Shown one piece after another: positions 1 to 10,588 of a DNA stretch of 64,000 nucleotides. A program made the translations under genes and the position numbers. The notes below the pieces were generated by a model. It had not been told where the DNA came from, did no database searches, and was given only the letters and a program-made list of their open reading frames with translations. This DNA comes from Deinococcus arcticus (lineage in GTDB: Bacteria; Deinococcota; Deinococci; Deinococcales; Deinococcaceae). Positions within the stretch are counted from its first letter, which is position 1, and every line of letters starts with the position of its first letter. The stretch lies in assembly GCF_003028415.1 (NCBI RefSeq), contig NZ_PYSV01000018.1, positions 5,681 through 69,680 of the forward strand. Direction: 5' to 3'.

Positions 1-1
1 G

Positions 2-133
2 CGCGGCTGGGCGGTGGAAGAGGGCGGCCTCGCCCAGGGCGAACTGAGTGAGGACGGCTGGGCCGCCCTGCAGGCGTGGCTGGCGCAGGGTGGGGGAGAG
101 GGCGCGGTGCAGCCTCAGGTGCTGGACGCCTAG
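2..133 (+). CDS. C-terminal fragment of an unidentified protein
   Basis: Open frame running in from the left edge and ending at TAG 131-133. The last 43 residues are Trp/Leu-rich (RGWAVEEGGL, then WAALQAWLAQG) and end VQPQVLDA. Too little is present to assign a family. Its stop codon overlaps the stop of the convergent CoA-ester lyase gene inside the palindrome CTAG at 130-133. Codon use is GC-rich like the neighbours, so a real gene end is likely, but the function is unknown. Confidence 0.5.
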   Translation, partial: RGWAVEEGGLAQGELSEDGWAALQAWLAQGGGEGAVQPQVLDA

Positions 134-978
134 CGCTTTCCCTGCGCCGCCCAGAGCGCCAGCGTCTCCTGGGCCTCGTCCACATGCATCTGCTCCACCA
201 GGGCCCCCTGAAAGGTGGCCACGCTCTGGCCGGCGGCGCGGGCCACGTTCCAGGCGGCAACAAGCGCGCGGGCGGTGTCGGCCTCGGCCTCGCCCACCCC
301 GTAGGCGGCGTGGGCAGGCTCAATCTGGCCGGGGTGAATCACGGTTTTGCCCGCAAAGCCCAGGGCGCGGCCCTGCGCGCACTCCCGCGCGAAGCCTTCG
401 GGGTCGCGCACGTCGTTGTACACCGCGTCCAGGGGCACCCGGCCGCAGGCGCGGGCGGCCAGCACCACCGCGCTCAGGGCGTGCAGCAGTGGCGCCCGGC
501 CAGGGTGGGGCCGGGTGCGCAGGGCGCGGGCCAGATCATTCGCTCCGGCGATCAGGCCGGCCACCCCGGGCGCGGCGGCAATCGCGGCGGCGTTCAGCAC
601 CCCCAGGGGCGTTTCGATCATGGCCCAGACAGGGTGCAAGACAGGCTGCGGCCCGGCCAGTGTGGGCGGCGCCTCCACCTTGGGCAGCACCACGCCTCCA
701 AGGGCCGGGTGCGCGGCCAGGGCCAGATCGTCCTCGTGCCAGGGGGTGCCAGGGGCATTCAGGCGCAGCAGCACCGGCACCGGCCAGGGCTGGGCCAGAG
801 CGGCGCGCACGTGCTCGCGGGCGCTGGCCTTGTGTTCGGGGGCCACAGCGTCTTCCAGGTCCAGGATCACGGCGTCGGCTCCCAGGGTCCGGGCCTTGTC
901 CAGGGCGCGCGGCTTGTCGCCCGGCACATACAGCACCGAGCGCCAGGGGCGCGCAGCGAGAGGGGCCTCAGCGCTCAC
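130..978 (-). CDS. HpcH/HpaI-family CoA ester lyase (CitE-like)
   Basis: A 282-residue TIM-barrel lyase of the citrate lyase beta-subunit/malyl-CoA lyase family, which cleaves or forms 3-hydroxyacyl-CoA esters in the cytoplasm with Mg2+. Family marks include SVLYVPGDKPRALDKA near the N-terminus, VILDLEDAV around residue 40 (metal-site region), LRLNAPGT, an AMIETPLGVLNA segment near residue 120 and IAGANDLA near 145. Family length is usual. The start is GTG at 978, inside the end of a short upstream reading frame (968-1063), so translation may be coupled. The exact substrate (citramalyl-, malyl- or methylmalyl-CoA) cannot be told from the sequence. Confidence 0.85.
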   Translation of the reverse strand: MSAEAPLAARPWRSVLYVPGDKPRALDKARTLGADAVILDLEDAVAPEHKASAREHVRAALAQPWPVPVLLRLNAPGTPWHEDDLALAAHPALGGVVLPKVEAPPTLAGPQPVLHPVWAMIETPLGVLNAAAIAAAPGVAGLIAGANDLARALRTRPHPGRAPLLHALSAVVLAARACGRVPLDAVYNDVRDPEGFARECAQGRALGFAGKTVIHPGQIEPAHAAYGVGEAEADTARALVAAWNVARAAGQSVATFQGALVEQMHVDEAQETLALWAAQGKR

Positions 979-1063
979 GGCGCTCCGGGCGAGTGCGGCG
1001 GGCGGCGCTGCTGCCCAGCAGGAAGGGCAGCAGGACCAGCAGGAAGGTCAGGGGGCGTGGCAT
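968..1063 (-). CDS. possible 31-residue hydrophobic peptide before the lyase
   Basis: ATG at 1063 opens a 31-codon frame: MPRPLTFLLVLLPFLLGSS followed by an Arg-rich tail. It looks like a single membrane segment. CATACT at 1070-1075 (minus) sits 6 nt before the ATG, the leaderless arrangement seen elsewhere in this window. The stop overlaps the GTG start of the CoA-ester lyase by 11 nt. It could be a real membrane micropeptide or only the transcribed leader of the lyase. No function can be assigned. Confidence 0.35.
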   Translation of the reverse strand: MPRPLTFLLVLLPFLLGSSAARRTRPERRER

Positions 1064-1100
1064 AGGGGCAGTATGAAACAGGGGCCTCCAGGTCAGACAC

Positions 1101-1129
1101 AAAAAACCCACTTCACCAAGGAAGTGGGT
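1101..1129 (-). terminator. intrinsic terminator of the RIO kinase gene
   Basis: ACCCACTTC (1106-1114) pairs perfectly with GAAGTGGGT (1121-1129) around a 6-nt loop. Read on the minus strand the hairpin is followed by six T. It lies 20 nt past the RIO kinase stop. Confidence 0.9.
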
Positions 1130-1148
1130 CCGGCGCGGCGCGTGGCCT

Positions 1149-2045
1149 TCACGGCAGCAGCAGCCGGGGAGTCGGCGCCGGGCCCAGGGCGCGGCGCTGC
1201 ACCTCGCGCAGGGTGCTCTGGGCGTCGGCCTGAATGCCGTGCTTGCGGAAGCTGGTCACGAGGCTCTGGGCGTCTCTGGCCAGCAGGTCGTGAAAATGGG
1301 GGTTCTGGCGCGTGGTGAGCTGGGGAAAATCGATGATGGTCACGGTGTCCTCCCACCAGAGAAGGTTGTAGGTGCTGTAGTCGCCGTGGGCGTACCCCAG
1401 CCGCAGCAGATCGGCCATACCACGCACGCTCTGGTCCCAGGCGCTCTGGGCTTGCTGGGGGCTCAGGGCAGCGTCACTCAGGCGCGGGGCAATCTGGTCT
1501 TCGGTGCCAATCAGACGCATCAACACGGCGGGGGTGGTCTGGGCGTACTCGAAGGGATGCGGCCCCACCAGGGGTTCGGGGACCGGCAGGCCCGCGTGCC
1601 ACAGCTGCCACAGGTGGGCGTACTCGGCGTTCACCCAGCCCTCTTGCAGCATGGCCAGGCCCTTGCGGGTGCGGCCTTCCATGGCCCGCTTGGCGCGGGC
1701 GTCCAGAATCACCTGCCCGGCGCGGTACACGGCGTCGTTCTTGAAAGAGCGGGCTTCCAGGTCGCGGTAGAGCTTGAGCAGCACGCTGCCCCGGGGGCCG
1801 CGCGCCACGTAGGCGGTGGCTTCCTTGCCGCTTTTGAGCTCGGCCACCACTTCGGTGATGTGGCCCAGGTCTTTCAGGCGGCGAATGATGTCGTCTTGCA
1901 GGTCGCTGTCTTCGGCCGTCAGGTCGGCCAGGGCGCGGCGGCCCGCCGGCTTCTTGCGGGGGCGGCGAATGCGGTCTTGCGGCTCGTTGGCATCGTCCCA
2001 GAAATCATCCTGGGTCATCCACGGTGTCTGTCGCTGGGCGCTCAT
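1149..2045 (-). CDS. RIO-type serine/threonine protein kinase
   Basis: A 298-residue cytoplasmic atypical protein kinase of the RIO family. The RIO-style nucleotide loop KSGKEATAYVA lies near residue 70, the catalytic Lys in LLKLYRD near 90, and the RIO-specific SFKNDAVYRAG follows. The catalytic loop YAHGDYSTYNLL near residue 218 carries the Asp, and the metal-binding IIDFPQ replaces the usual DFG. The N-terminus (about 50 residues, acidic then Arg/Lys-rich) is outside the kinase fold. It appears co-transcribed with a 39-codon frame starting 135 nt upstream. The chosen ATG at 2045 has only a weak GGGGG-type ribosome site, and the internal ATG at residue 10 is an alternative. Archaeal and eukaryotic RIO proteins act in ribosome maturation; the bacterial role is not settled. 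Confidence 0.9.
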   Translation of the reverse strand: MSAQRQTPWMTQDDFWDDANEPQDRIRRPRKKPAGRRALADLTAEDSDLQDDIIRRLKDLGHITEVVAELKSGKEATAYVARGPRGSVLLKLYRDLEARSFKNDAVYRAGQVILDARAKRAMEGRTRKGLAMLQEGWVNAEYAHLWQLWHAGLPVPEPLVGPHPFEYAQTTPAVLMRLIGTEDQIAPRLSDAALSPQQAQSAWDQSVRGMADLLRLGYAHGDYSTYNLLWWEDTVTIIDFPQLTTRQNPHFHDLLARDAQSLVTSFRKHGIQADAQSTLREVQRRALGPAPTPRLLLP

Positions 2046-2060
2046 GGGCGCCCCCGTGGG

Positions 2061-2180
2061 TTACAAGGCTTGGGTGCGCCCGAAGGCAGAGGCGGCCACG
2101 GTTGGTGAAACAAAATCACTCCTGTACGCAGGGACGAAGACTCGGTGGGCAGCGGTCCAGGTGGTTGTGATGTCGGTCAT
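2061..2180 (-). CDS. 39-residue small ORF in the RIO kinase leader
   Basis: ATG at 2180 is preceded by AAAGGAGGTG at ideal distance, one of the strongest ribosome-binding sites in the window. It opens a 39-codon frame (MTDITTTWTAAHRVFVPAYR and onward, ending FGRTQAL) that stops 15 nt before the RIO kinase ATG. The kinase itself lacks a good ribosome site, so translation through this frame may feed the kinase. No family is recognised. It may be a functional small protein or a regulatory upstream frame. The ribosome site and spacing are seen directly; coupling is inferred. Confidence 0.5.
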   Translation of the reverse strand: MTDITTTWTAAHRVFVPAYRSDFVSPTVAASAFGRTQAL

Positions 2181-2209
2181 AGGCAGCACCTCCTTTCGGT
2201 GATGGGGTC

Positions 2210-2239
2210 AGCGTAGCAGGCAAATGCGGCGCCTGTCAC
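2210..2239 (-). promoter_or_regulatory. promoter of the small ORF/RIO kinase unit
   Basis: On the minus strand GTGACA (2234-2239), an 18-nt spacer and TACGCT (2210-2215) lie about 30 nt before the small ORF's ATG, leaving room for its AAAGGAGGTG ribosome site. Confidence 0.5.
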
Positions 2240-2303
2240 GAAGATCTGCGGCGCTAGGCCATCACGCCTAGGGGCCATGACAGATGCAAGGCCGGGCGCA
2301 GAA

Positions 2304-2334
2304 CACAACAAAACCGCGCCCAGGACGGGCGCGG
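2304..2334 (-). terminator. intrinsic terminator of the NMT1-type binding protein gene
   Basis: CCGCGCCC (2314-2321) pairs with GGGCGCGG (2327-2334). On the minus strand it is followed by TTTTGTTGTG, 16 nt past the stop. Confidence 0.85.
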
Positions 2335-2349
2335 CTCTTCTCGGCAGGT

Positions 2350-3297
2350 TTACTTCAGCGTTTTGCTGATGAAGGTGTTGGTGTAGTAATCGGTGGCCCT
2401 GGCGCTGGCGGGCAGCTTGCCCTGCTTGACCAGCGCCGCCACCGCCTTGGTCCACGCCGCTGGATTCATGGCCCCAATGCCGTTGCTCTGCGTATACGGC
2501 CCGGTCATCAGCGGCACGCTGGCGCGCAGCACGTCCAGGCTGCCGCTGCTGCCAAACACCGGCTGCGCCAGCCGGAAGGCGCGCGCGGGGTCGGCCACCG
2601 TGAATTTCAGGCCACGCTGCGCGGCGCGGACCACCTTCCGGGCGAGGTCGCCCTGCAGGCTCTTGCCGCTGCCAATCAGGCCCACGCCCACCATGGGGTA
2701 GGCGCCCGTGACATCCAGGGTGTACACGCGCCGGCCGCTGGTGCGGGCCAGTTGCAGCACGTCGTTGTTGGCGTAGCCCACGGCGGCGTCTACCCGCCCG
2801 GCGCGCACGGCGTCCACCTGGGTAAAGCCGATGCTGCTCAGGCGCACGTCCCTGCCTTCCTGCAGGTCCGCGCTGTCCAGCAGGGCCTGAATGGCGTGGT
2901 AGGAACTGCCGAAGGGGCCGGGCAGGCCAACCGTCAGGCCCCTGAGGTCCTGCACCGTATTCAGCGGCTTCAGGCTGAACACCGTCACCGGGTTTTTCTG
3001 GTACATGGTCATCACGTAGCGCACGTCCGCGCCCTGGTTGCGCGCGAAGATGGCGTCTTCGGGGTCGCCCACCACGAAATCCAGCTTGCCCTGCAGCAGC
3101 AGGGGCAGTAGCTGCGAAACGTAGCCGTGTTGGTAGGTCACCTTCAGGCCCTCGGCCCCGAAATAGCCCAGTTTGTCGGCCACGTAAAAGGGCGTGAACT
3201 GCACGTCGGGGTTGTAGCCCAGCCCAATGTTCACCGTGCGCTGCGCGGCGGCAGAGCTGGCCAGCAGGCCCAGCAGCAGGAAGGCGGCGCGTCTCAT
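2350..3297 (-). CDS. ABC transporter substrate-binding protein, NMT1/THI5-like
   Basis: A 315-residue periplasmic binding protein. Residues 1-18 (MRRAAFLLLGLLASSAAA) form a signal peptide. The mature part starts with VNIGLGYNPDVQFTPFYVAD and contains GKLDFVVGDPEDAIFARNQG and GFTQVDAVRAGRVDAAVGY, typical of the NMT1/THI5 fold (ThiY, SsuA and TauA-like binding proteins). Likely ligands are a thiamine-pyrimidine precursor or another small nitrogenous compound; the sequence does not decide. No permease or ATPase gene lies beside it, so it would have to work with components encoded elsewhere. TATACT lies 7 nt before the ATG, giving a leaderless transcript. Confidence 0.85.
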   Translation of the reverse strand: MRRAAFLLLGLLASSAAAQRTVNIGLGYNPDVQFTPFYVADKLGYFGAEGLKVTYQHGYVSQLLPLLLQGKLDFVVGDPEDAIFARNQGADVRYVMTMYQKNPVTVFSLKPLNTVQDLRGLTVGLPGPFGSSYHAIQALLDSADLQEGRDVRLSSIGFTQVDAVRAGRVDAAVGYANNDVLQLARTSGRRVYTLDVTGAYPMVGVGLIGSGKSLQGDLARKVVRAAQRGLKFTVADPARAFRLAQPVFGSSGSLDVLRASVPLMTGPYTQSNGIGAMNPAAWTKAVAALVKQGKLPASARATDYYTNTFISKTLK

Positions 3298-3304
3298 GAG
3301 GGCG

Positions 3305-3310
3305 AGTATA
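3305..3310 (-). promoter_or_regulatory. leaderless -10 element (binding protein)
   Basis: TATACT on the minus strand, 7 nt before the ATG at 3297, with no ribosome-binding site between. It fixes the start codon. Confidence 0.7.
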
Positions 3311-3347
3311 GGGGCGCGGCGTGACGGGTCTGTGACGGGGAACGCCC

Positions 3348-4427
3348 TTACGCCTGCGCCCGGCCCAGCACGCCGGTCAGCGCGCGCACCACCCGGGGGT
3401 CAAAGTGGGTGCCGCTGGCCGCCTGAATAAAACTCAGCGCCTCGTCGGCGCGCCAGGCGGCCTTGTAGCTGCGGCTGCTGGTCAGGGCGTCAAAGACATC
3501 GCACACGGCAAAAATGCGTGCGGTCAGTGGAATAGCCTCGCCGCCCACGCCGCGGGGATAGCCGGTGCCGTCCCAGCGTTCGTGATGGGCGGCCACCACG
3601 TTCAGGGCCTCGCCGGGCAGAAACGGCAGTTGCCGGGCCAGATTCACCCCCTCGTCCACATGGCGGCGCATGCGCCCGCGCATCTCGTCGGTCAGGGGAC
3701 CGGGGCAGTGCAGAATCTCGTCGGGCAGGCTCAGCTTTCCAATGTCGTGCAGGTACGCCCCCCAGCGCAGCGCGCACAGATCTGCGTCGCTGAGGTGCAG
3801 GGCTTGCCCCAGCTGCGTGGCCAGCCGGGTCACGCGGTCGGTGTGGCCGTGGGTCTCGGCGCTGCGGGCTTCCAGGCACAGCCCCAGGGCGCGCAGGGCG
3901 TGTTCGTGGGCGGCACGTTCGCGTTCCTCGGCGTCCAGGCGGGCAGCCAGCAGGGCAATCAGGCCCGTGACGCTGCGCACCAGGGCCGGGGCCCCGGCGG
4001 GCCAGGGCTGCGGGGTAAAGCCCAGCAGCAGCAGCGCGCCAATCAGGGTGCCTTCGCGGTCGTGCACGGGCGCGGCGATCATGGCGTGCAGCCCCGGCCA
4101 CGCGAAGCTGCGCGCCGCCGGGTGGGCGCGCACATCGGGAATGAACAGCGGTTCGGCCGAGCCGTGCAGGGCCTGCACCAGCGGCAGCCCCGGCGCCAGC
4201 CCGCGCAGGGGCAGCGTGGAGGGCCGGGTGCCACTTTCGGCGCGCACCCGGTACACCTGATCCTGCGCCCACCACTGGTAGTAACCGGCCACCTGGGCGC
4301 CCGCGCCCGAGAGCAGCGCGTCCAGCACCGGCTGCATGGCGCTGCCCAGGTCCGGGGCCGTCAGCCCCAGTCGCGTGAGCCGCAGGGTCAGCTCAGCGAA
4401 GTTCCCGGAAACGTCTGCCATCGTCAT
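3348..4427 (-). CDS. GAF/HD-GYP domain cyclic-di-GMP phosphodiesterase
   Basis: A 359-residue cytoplasmic signalling protein. Residues about 30-165 resemble a GAF sensory domain (FIPDVRAHPAARSFAWPGLHAMIAAPVHDREGT region). A linking helix (LDAEERERAAHEHALRAL) leads to an HD-GYP domain with HTDRVTRLA, YLHDIGKLSLPDEIL (the HD pair), RHVDEGV, AHHERWDGTGYPRG (the GYP motif) and AVCDVFDALTSSRSYK. All metal-ligand motifs look intact, so c-di-GMP hydrolysis is expected. The GAF ligand is unknown. The start at 4427 or a second ATG two codons on is possible. Confidence 0.9.
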   Translation of the reverse strand: MTMADVSGNFAELTLRLTRLGLTAPDLGSAMQPVLDALLSGAGAQVAGYYQWWAQDQVYRVRAESGTRPSTLPLRGLAPGLPLVQALHGSAEPLFIPDVRAHPAARSFAWPGLHAMIAAPVHDREGTLIGALLLLGFTPQPWPAGAPALVRSVTGLIALLAARLDAEERERAAHEHALRALGLCLEARSAETHGHTDRVTRLATQLGQALHLSDADLCALRWGAYLHDIGKLSLPDEILHCPGPLTDEMRGRMRRHVDEGVNLARQLPFLPGEALNVVAAHHERWDGTGYPRGVGGEAIPLTARIFAVCDVFDALTSSRSYKAAWRADEALSFIQAASGTHFDPRVVRALTGVLGRAQA

Positions 4428-4465
4428 GGTGCCTGTCCACTATGACACACCAAATGAGGAAAATC

Positions 4466-4499
4466 TCACAAAAAAGAAAAGGGGTGCCCGCAGCACCCC
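4466..4499 (-). terminator. intrinsic terminator of glyA
   Basis: GGGGTGC (4481-4487) and GCACCCC (4493-4499) form a hairpin followed on the minus strand by TTTTCTTTTTTG. It lies directly after the glyA stop. Confidence 0.9.
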
Positions 4500-4525
4500 C
4501 AGTGGCTGGTGTGGCCGGGACGGGC

Positions 4526-5755
<1,230 letters not shown>

Positions 5756-5825
5756 ACGGTCACGGTAACACTGCTGTCTGAGGGGGCCGCGCGGCGTGTC
5801 TTTGCAGGGCAGACGTGGGGGGTGG

Positions 5826-5943
5826 CCGATGGCGGAGAGCAAATGGCGGATGGCACATGGGGCAGCAGGTCAAGGGGCCGGGCGGGCACAGTGCCCAGCG
5901 CTCATGGCCCATGGCCCATGGCTCGTGACTCAGCGCCCCTGGC
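5826..5943. repeat. degenerate heptanucleotide tandem repeats (ATGGCNN)
   Basis: The spacer between glyA and the antiporter is made largely of 7-nt units such as ATGGCGG, ATGGCAC, ATGGGGC, and three consecutive units ATGGCCC ATGGCCC ATGGCTC near 5903-5925. Similar arrays occur at about 18046, 26241 and 58738. No gene is seen in the spacer. Confidence 0.6.
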
Positions 5944-7404
5944 TTATGGCCGCCCCAGCATCTGCCGCACGGCCTGCAGTTCCTCGTCACCCGCCAGCAC
6001 CAGTACGCTGTCGCCGGCCAGCAGCTGGGTGGCGCCTTTGGGAATCAGGAATTCGCCGGCGCGGTGCACCAGAATCACCAGGGCCTCGGGGGGCAGGTGC
6101 AGGTCCACGATGCGGCCGCCGTCGGCGCGGCTGCCGGGCGCCACTTCCACCTCCACCATCTCGTTCTTGTTGTGGCCGGTGGGCGTGTAGGAAATGGGGT
6201 AGTTGGCGCGTTCGGGGATGGCCTCGCGCACGTGCAGCCAGCGGGCCACCAGGGTCAGGGTGGTGCCCTGCAGCAGCACACTGGTCAGCACAATAAAAAA
6301 GACGATGTTAAAGAGGGTACGCGCTTCCGGGATGCCCGCCACCAGCGGAAAGGTGGCCAGCACGATGGGCACCGCGCCGCGCAGGCCCACCCAGGCCACC
6401 ATGCTTTTCTCGTTCAGCGGCATGCGGGCGTTCGCCAGCGACAGGTACACGCTGATGGGCCGGGCCACGAACACCAGCACCAGCGAGCAGGCCAGGGCCA
6501 GCCCTGCGGTGGGGAGCAGTTCATGCGGATTGACCAGCAGCCCCAGTGTCAGGAACATGCCCACCTGCATCAGCCACGACAGGCCGTCGTGAAAGTTGAT
6601 CAGGGAGCGCTTGTGAATAAAGTCGGCGTTGCCCAGCAGCACGCCTGCAATGTAGATGGCCAGAAAGCCGCTGCCGCCCAGCACGGCCGTGCCCGCGAAG
6701 ATAATCAGGGCCAGCGCCAGCATCAGCACCGAGTACAGTCCTTCAAACTGCAACTGCACGCGGTTGAGCAGCCACAGCGCCGCGCGCCCCAGCCCCAGGC
6801 CCAGCAGCGCGCCCAGCGCCATTTCCTTGAGAAACAGCGGCGCGATGCTCAGCACGCCCTGCCCCGGGTGCGCCATGAGTTCCAGGATGCCCACGGTCAG
6901 AAACACGGCCATGGGGTCGTTGCCGCCGGATTCGAATTCCAGTAGCGGGTCAATGTCGCCCTTCAGGCCCAGGTTGCGTTCCTTCAGTACCGAGAACACG
7001 GCGCTGGCATCCGTGCTGCTGACAATGGCCCCCAGCAGCCACGCGGTCAGCCAGGGAAAGCCAAAGGCGAAGTGGGTAAAAGCGGCCATGACGCCGGCGG
7101 TGGCCAGCACGCCCACCGTGGCCAGGCTCAGGCCCCGGCGCACCACCGGGCGGGTCATGGCCCAGTTGGTGTCCAGGCCGCCCTGAAACAGAATGAAGCA
7201 CAGCGCCACGGTGCCGATGGCCTGCGCCAGTCCGTAATCCTGAAACTGAATGCCCAGGCCGTCGCTGCCAAACAGCATGCCCACGCCCAGAAACAGCAGC
7301 AGTCCCGGAATGCCCAGTCGCCCGCCCAGCCGGCTGACCAGCAGGCTGACGAGCAGCAGCACCCCGGCGGCCAGCAGGTAGCCTTCGGCGTGAACTTCAC
7401 CCAT
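5944..7404 (-). CDS. potassium/proton antiporter, CPA1 family with C-terminal RCK_C-like domain
   Basis: A 486-residue inner-membrane antiporter similar to NhaP2/CvrA, exchanging K+ (or Na+) for H+. Twelve or so hydrophobic helices run from residue 8 to about 395. The signature stretches are RLGIPGLLLFLGVGMLFGSDGLG, the ion-site region AIVSSTDASAVFSVL near residue 125, and FESGGNDPMAVFLTVG. The last 80 residues (ADGGRIVDLHLPPEALVILV to LVLAGDEELQAVRQML) look like a TrkA-C/RCK_C regulatory domain. ATG 7404 is preferred because GGAG precedes it by 6 nt and the first helix starts there. Earlier in-frame starts (7455, 7644) add low-complexity sequence. Confidence 0.9.
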   Translation of the reverse strand: MGEVHAEGYLLAAGVLLLVSLLVSRLGGRLGIPGLLLFLGVGMLFGSDGLGIQFQDYGLAQAIGTVALCFILFQGGLDTNWAMTRPVVRRGLSLATVGVLATAGVMAAFTHFAFGFPWLTAWLLGAIVSSTDASAVFSVLKERNLGLKGDIDPLLEFESGGNDPMAVFLTVGILELMAHPGQGVLSIAPLFLKEMALGALLGLGLGRAALWLLNRVQLQFEGLYSVLMLALALIIFAGTAVLGGSGFLAIYIAGVLLGNADFIHKRSLINFHDGLSWLMQVGMFLTLGLLVNPHELLPTAGLALACSLVLVFVARPISVYLSLANARMPLNEKSMVAWVGLRGAVPIVLATFPLVAGIPEARTLFNIVFFIVLTSVLLQGTTLTLVARWLHVREAIPERANYPISYTPTGHNKNEMVEVEVAPGSRADGGRIVDLHLPPEALVILVHRAGEFLIPKGATQLLAGDSVLVLAGDEELQAVRQMLGRP

Positions 7405-7476
7405 GGGCGGCTCCGGGGGGCGGGAACGTGAAGACAGAGGCAACCATGCGGGCATCCTCGCATGCGTCTGGGCGAC

Positions 7477-7512
7477 GGAAAAAGAAGCTGGCCCCTGCAG
7501 GGCAGAGGCCAG
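7477..7512 (-). terminator. intrinsic terminator of the lamin-tail lipoprotein gene
   Basis: CTGGCCCCTGC (7488-7498) pairs with GCAGAGGCCAG (7502-7512) with one mismatch. On the minus strand it is followed by CTTCTTTTTCC. Confidence 0.75.
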
Positions 7513-7531
7513 TTGCGCAGATAAAGCTTTC

Positions 7532-8884
7532 TTAAAGGTCGCCCGCCAGCCAGCGCACCACATTCTTGCCCAGCGCGGCGTTGCCCAGGTTGGGCCAGTT
7601 GTTGTACTGCCCGGTGCTGCCGTCGGAATAGGTGTTGTCGCCAAAGGTGGCGCTGTCGCCCCACATGGCCACGCGGCCCGTGCCGACCGTGTTCACCGCC
7701 AGATAGGTTTTGCCCCCGGTGCCCATCAGCGCTGTGCCCGAGCGCACGTCCACGCTGGTGCCCACGTAGACCCCGGCGCTGCTCACCCCGTTCAGGATGG
7801 GGTGGCTGGTCAGCGGCGTGGCCGTGTACACCGGATCGCTGAAGCTGGAATTGAACGAAGCCCCCAGGCCGAACAGCCCGTCGGTGTTCAGACTGGCTTG
7901 CAGGGTGGCACTCACGCTGGTCGGACTGCTGCCGTCCCAGCCGTTGAAGACTTCAGGACTGTCCCAGCCGTTGTTGTTGCGGTCACTGACCCGGTGGTCC
8001 GTGATGAAAAAGACCCCGCCGCCGTTCTGCACGAAGCTCTGGATGGCCGCGCGCTCGCTGTCGCTGAAGGGGTTCTGCGGCTCGGGGATCACCAGCACAG
8101 CCACGCCGGAGAGGCTGGTGGAGGTCACGGCGCTGCCGGTCAGACTGGCCACCGTATAGCCCAGGCCACGCAGGGCCGCCGCGTAGTCGCTGTACGCGCC
8201 GTCAATGCGCCAGTCGGCGTTGCCCGCGTCCTCGGCCTTGGTGAGGTCAAACAGCACCTTCTTGCCGGTGCCCCCGCCCCCGCCCGTGCCGCCCCCGTTG
8301 GCCGCGCCCGGGGTGGCCCCCTGCACCTTGAAATCGGCGCTGTTGGCGCCCGTGTCCTGGCCGTCCGGCACGCGGGCCAGGGCGCTGCCCGCGCCGGTGG
8401 TGGGGGCCGGCGTGCCCTCGCCCCGGCCCGTCGTGGGGCTGCCGTAGGCCACGGCGTCCACCAAGGCGCCCGACTTCAGCAGGTGCAGGCTGCCGCTGCC
8501 GTTGTTCAGGTCTGCGCCGCTGCTGACCAGGGTGCGGCTGGCCACAGTCGTGTCCTGCGCCACCACGTAATACCCGCTGGCCGGAATGGTGCCCGACAGG
8601 GTGACCGTGCGGTACTGGGTGCCCGCCGTGTCATAGGCCGCCAGCGTGTAGCCGCTCAGGCTTTTGCCAGCCGGGCCCTTCAGTTCGATGAAGGTGCCCG
8701 CGTCGGTGCCCGGGGCGTCGTAGTACAACTCGTTCAGGACGGGTTCGCCCGCTGCCGCCAGCGCCGCCAGCGGAGCGCTGCCCTGCGCGGTGCGGCCGCA
8801 GGCAGGCAGAAGAAGGGCAAGGGAAGCGAGCGCCATCAGGCGCCGGACCGGCAGATTGGGTTGCATCGGAGTTTTATTGTTCAC
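7532..8884 (-). CDS. lamin-tail-domain lipoprotein with a C-terminal amidotransferase-like fold
   Basis: A 450-residue exported protein. The lipobox is LLLPACGR near residue 28. Residues about 45-200 form a lamin tail (LTD) beta-sandwich domain (VLNELYYDAPGTDAGTFIELKGPAG, GSGSLHLLKSGALVDAVAYG). A Gly-rich linker GGGTGGGGGTGKK follows. The C-terminal half has KVLFDLTKAEDAGNADWRIDG, VLVIPEPQNPFSDSERAAIQSFVQNGGGVFFITDHR and a closing GDSATFGDN, like DUF4350/GATase1-type domains found in surface proteins. The substrate is unknown. The GTG at 8884 or the ATG six codons later (8866) may be used; a TTGACA element stands upstream. Confidence 0.75.
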   Translation of the reverse strand: MNNKTPMQPNLPVRRLMALASLALLLPACGRTAQGSAPLAALAAAGEPVLNELYYDAPGTDAGTFIELKGPAGKSLSGYTLAAYDTAGTQYRTVTLSGTIPASGYYVVAQDTTVASRTLVSSGADLNNGSGSLHLLKSGALVDAVAYGSPTTGRGEGTPAPTTGAGSALARVPDGQDTGANSADFKVQGATPGAANGGGTGGGGGTGKKVLFDLTKAEDAGNADWRIDGAYSDYAAALRGLGYTVASLTGSAVTSTSLSGVAVLVIPEPQNPFSDSERAAIQSFVQNGGGVFFITDHRVSDRNNNGWDSPEVFNGWDGSSPTSVSATLQASLNTDGLFGLGASFNSSFSDPVYTATPLTSHPILNGVSSAGVYVGTSVDVRSGTALMGTGGKTYLAVNTVGTGRVAMWGDSATFGDNTYSDGSTGQYNNWPNLGNAALGKNVVRWLAGDL

Positions 8885-8906
8885 GAGATTGTGATGTGTA
8901 TGTCAA
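8876..8906 (-). promoter_or_regulatory. promoter of the lamin-tail lipoprotein gene
   Basis: Consensus TTGACA (8901-8906, minus strand) and AACAAT (8876-8881) separated by 19 nt. This -10 ends 9 nt before the ATG at 8866, which supports that ATG as a nearly leaderless start over the GTG at 8884. Confidence 0.5.
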
Positions 8907-8955
8907 TTTGACCCGTAGTTCATCTGGCGCGTTTCTTCATCTGGCCCTGGTCTGC

Positions 8956-8961
8956 TAGGCT
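8956..8961 (+). promoter_or_regulatory. leaderless -10 element of the pheS leader peptide
   Basis: TAGGCT followed by 7 nt and ATG at 8969, the same spacing as at other leaderless starts here. It places transcription start at or very near the leader peptide ATG. Confidence 0.6.
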
Positions 8962-8968
8962 GGGCCGC

Positions 8969-10584
<1,616 letters not shown>

Positions 10585-10588
<4 letters not shown>

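Noticed and set aside
48..1318. Several long open frames on the plus strand opposite the CoA-ester lyase
   Set aside because: Arg/Ala/Pro-rich translations without family likeness, lying opposite a clear gene; they result from high GC content.
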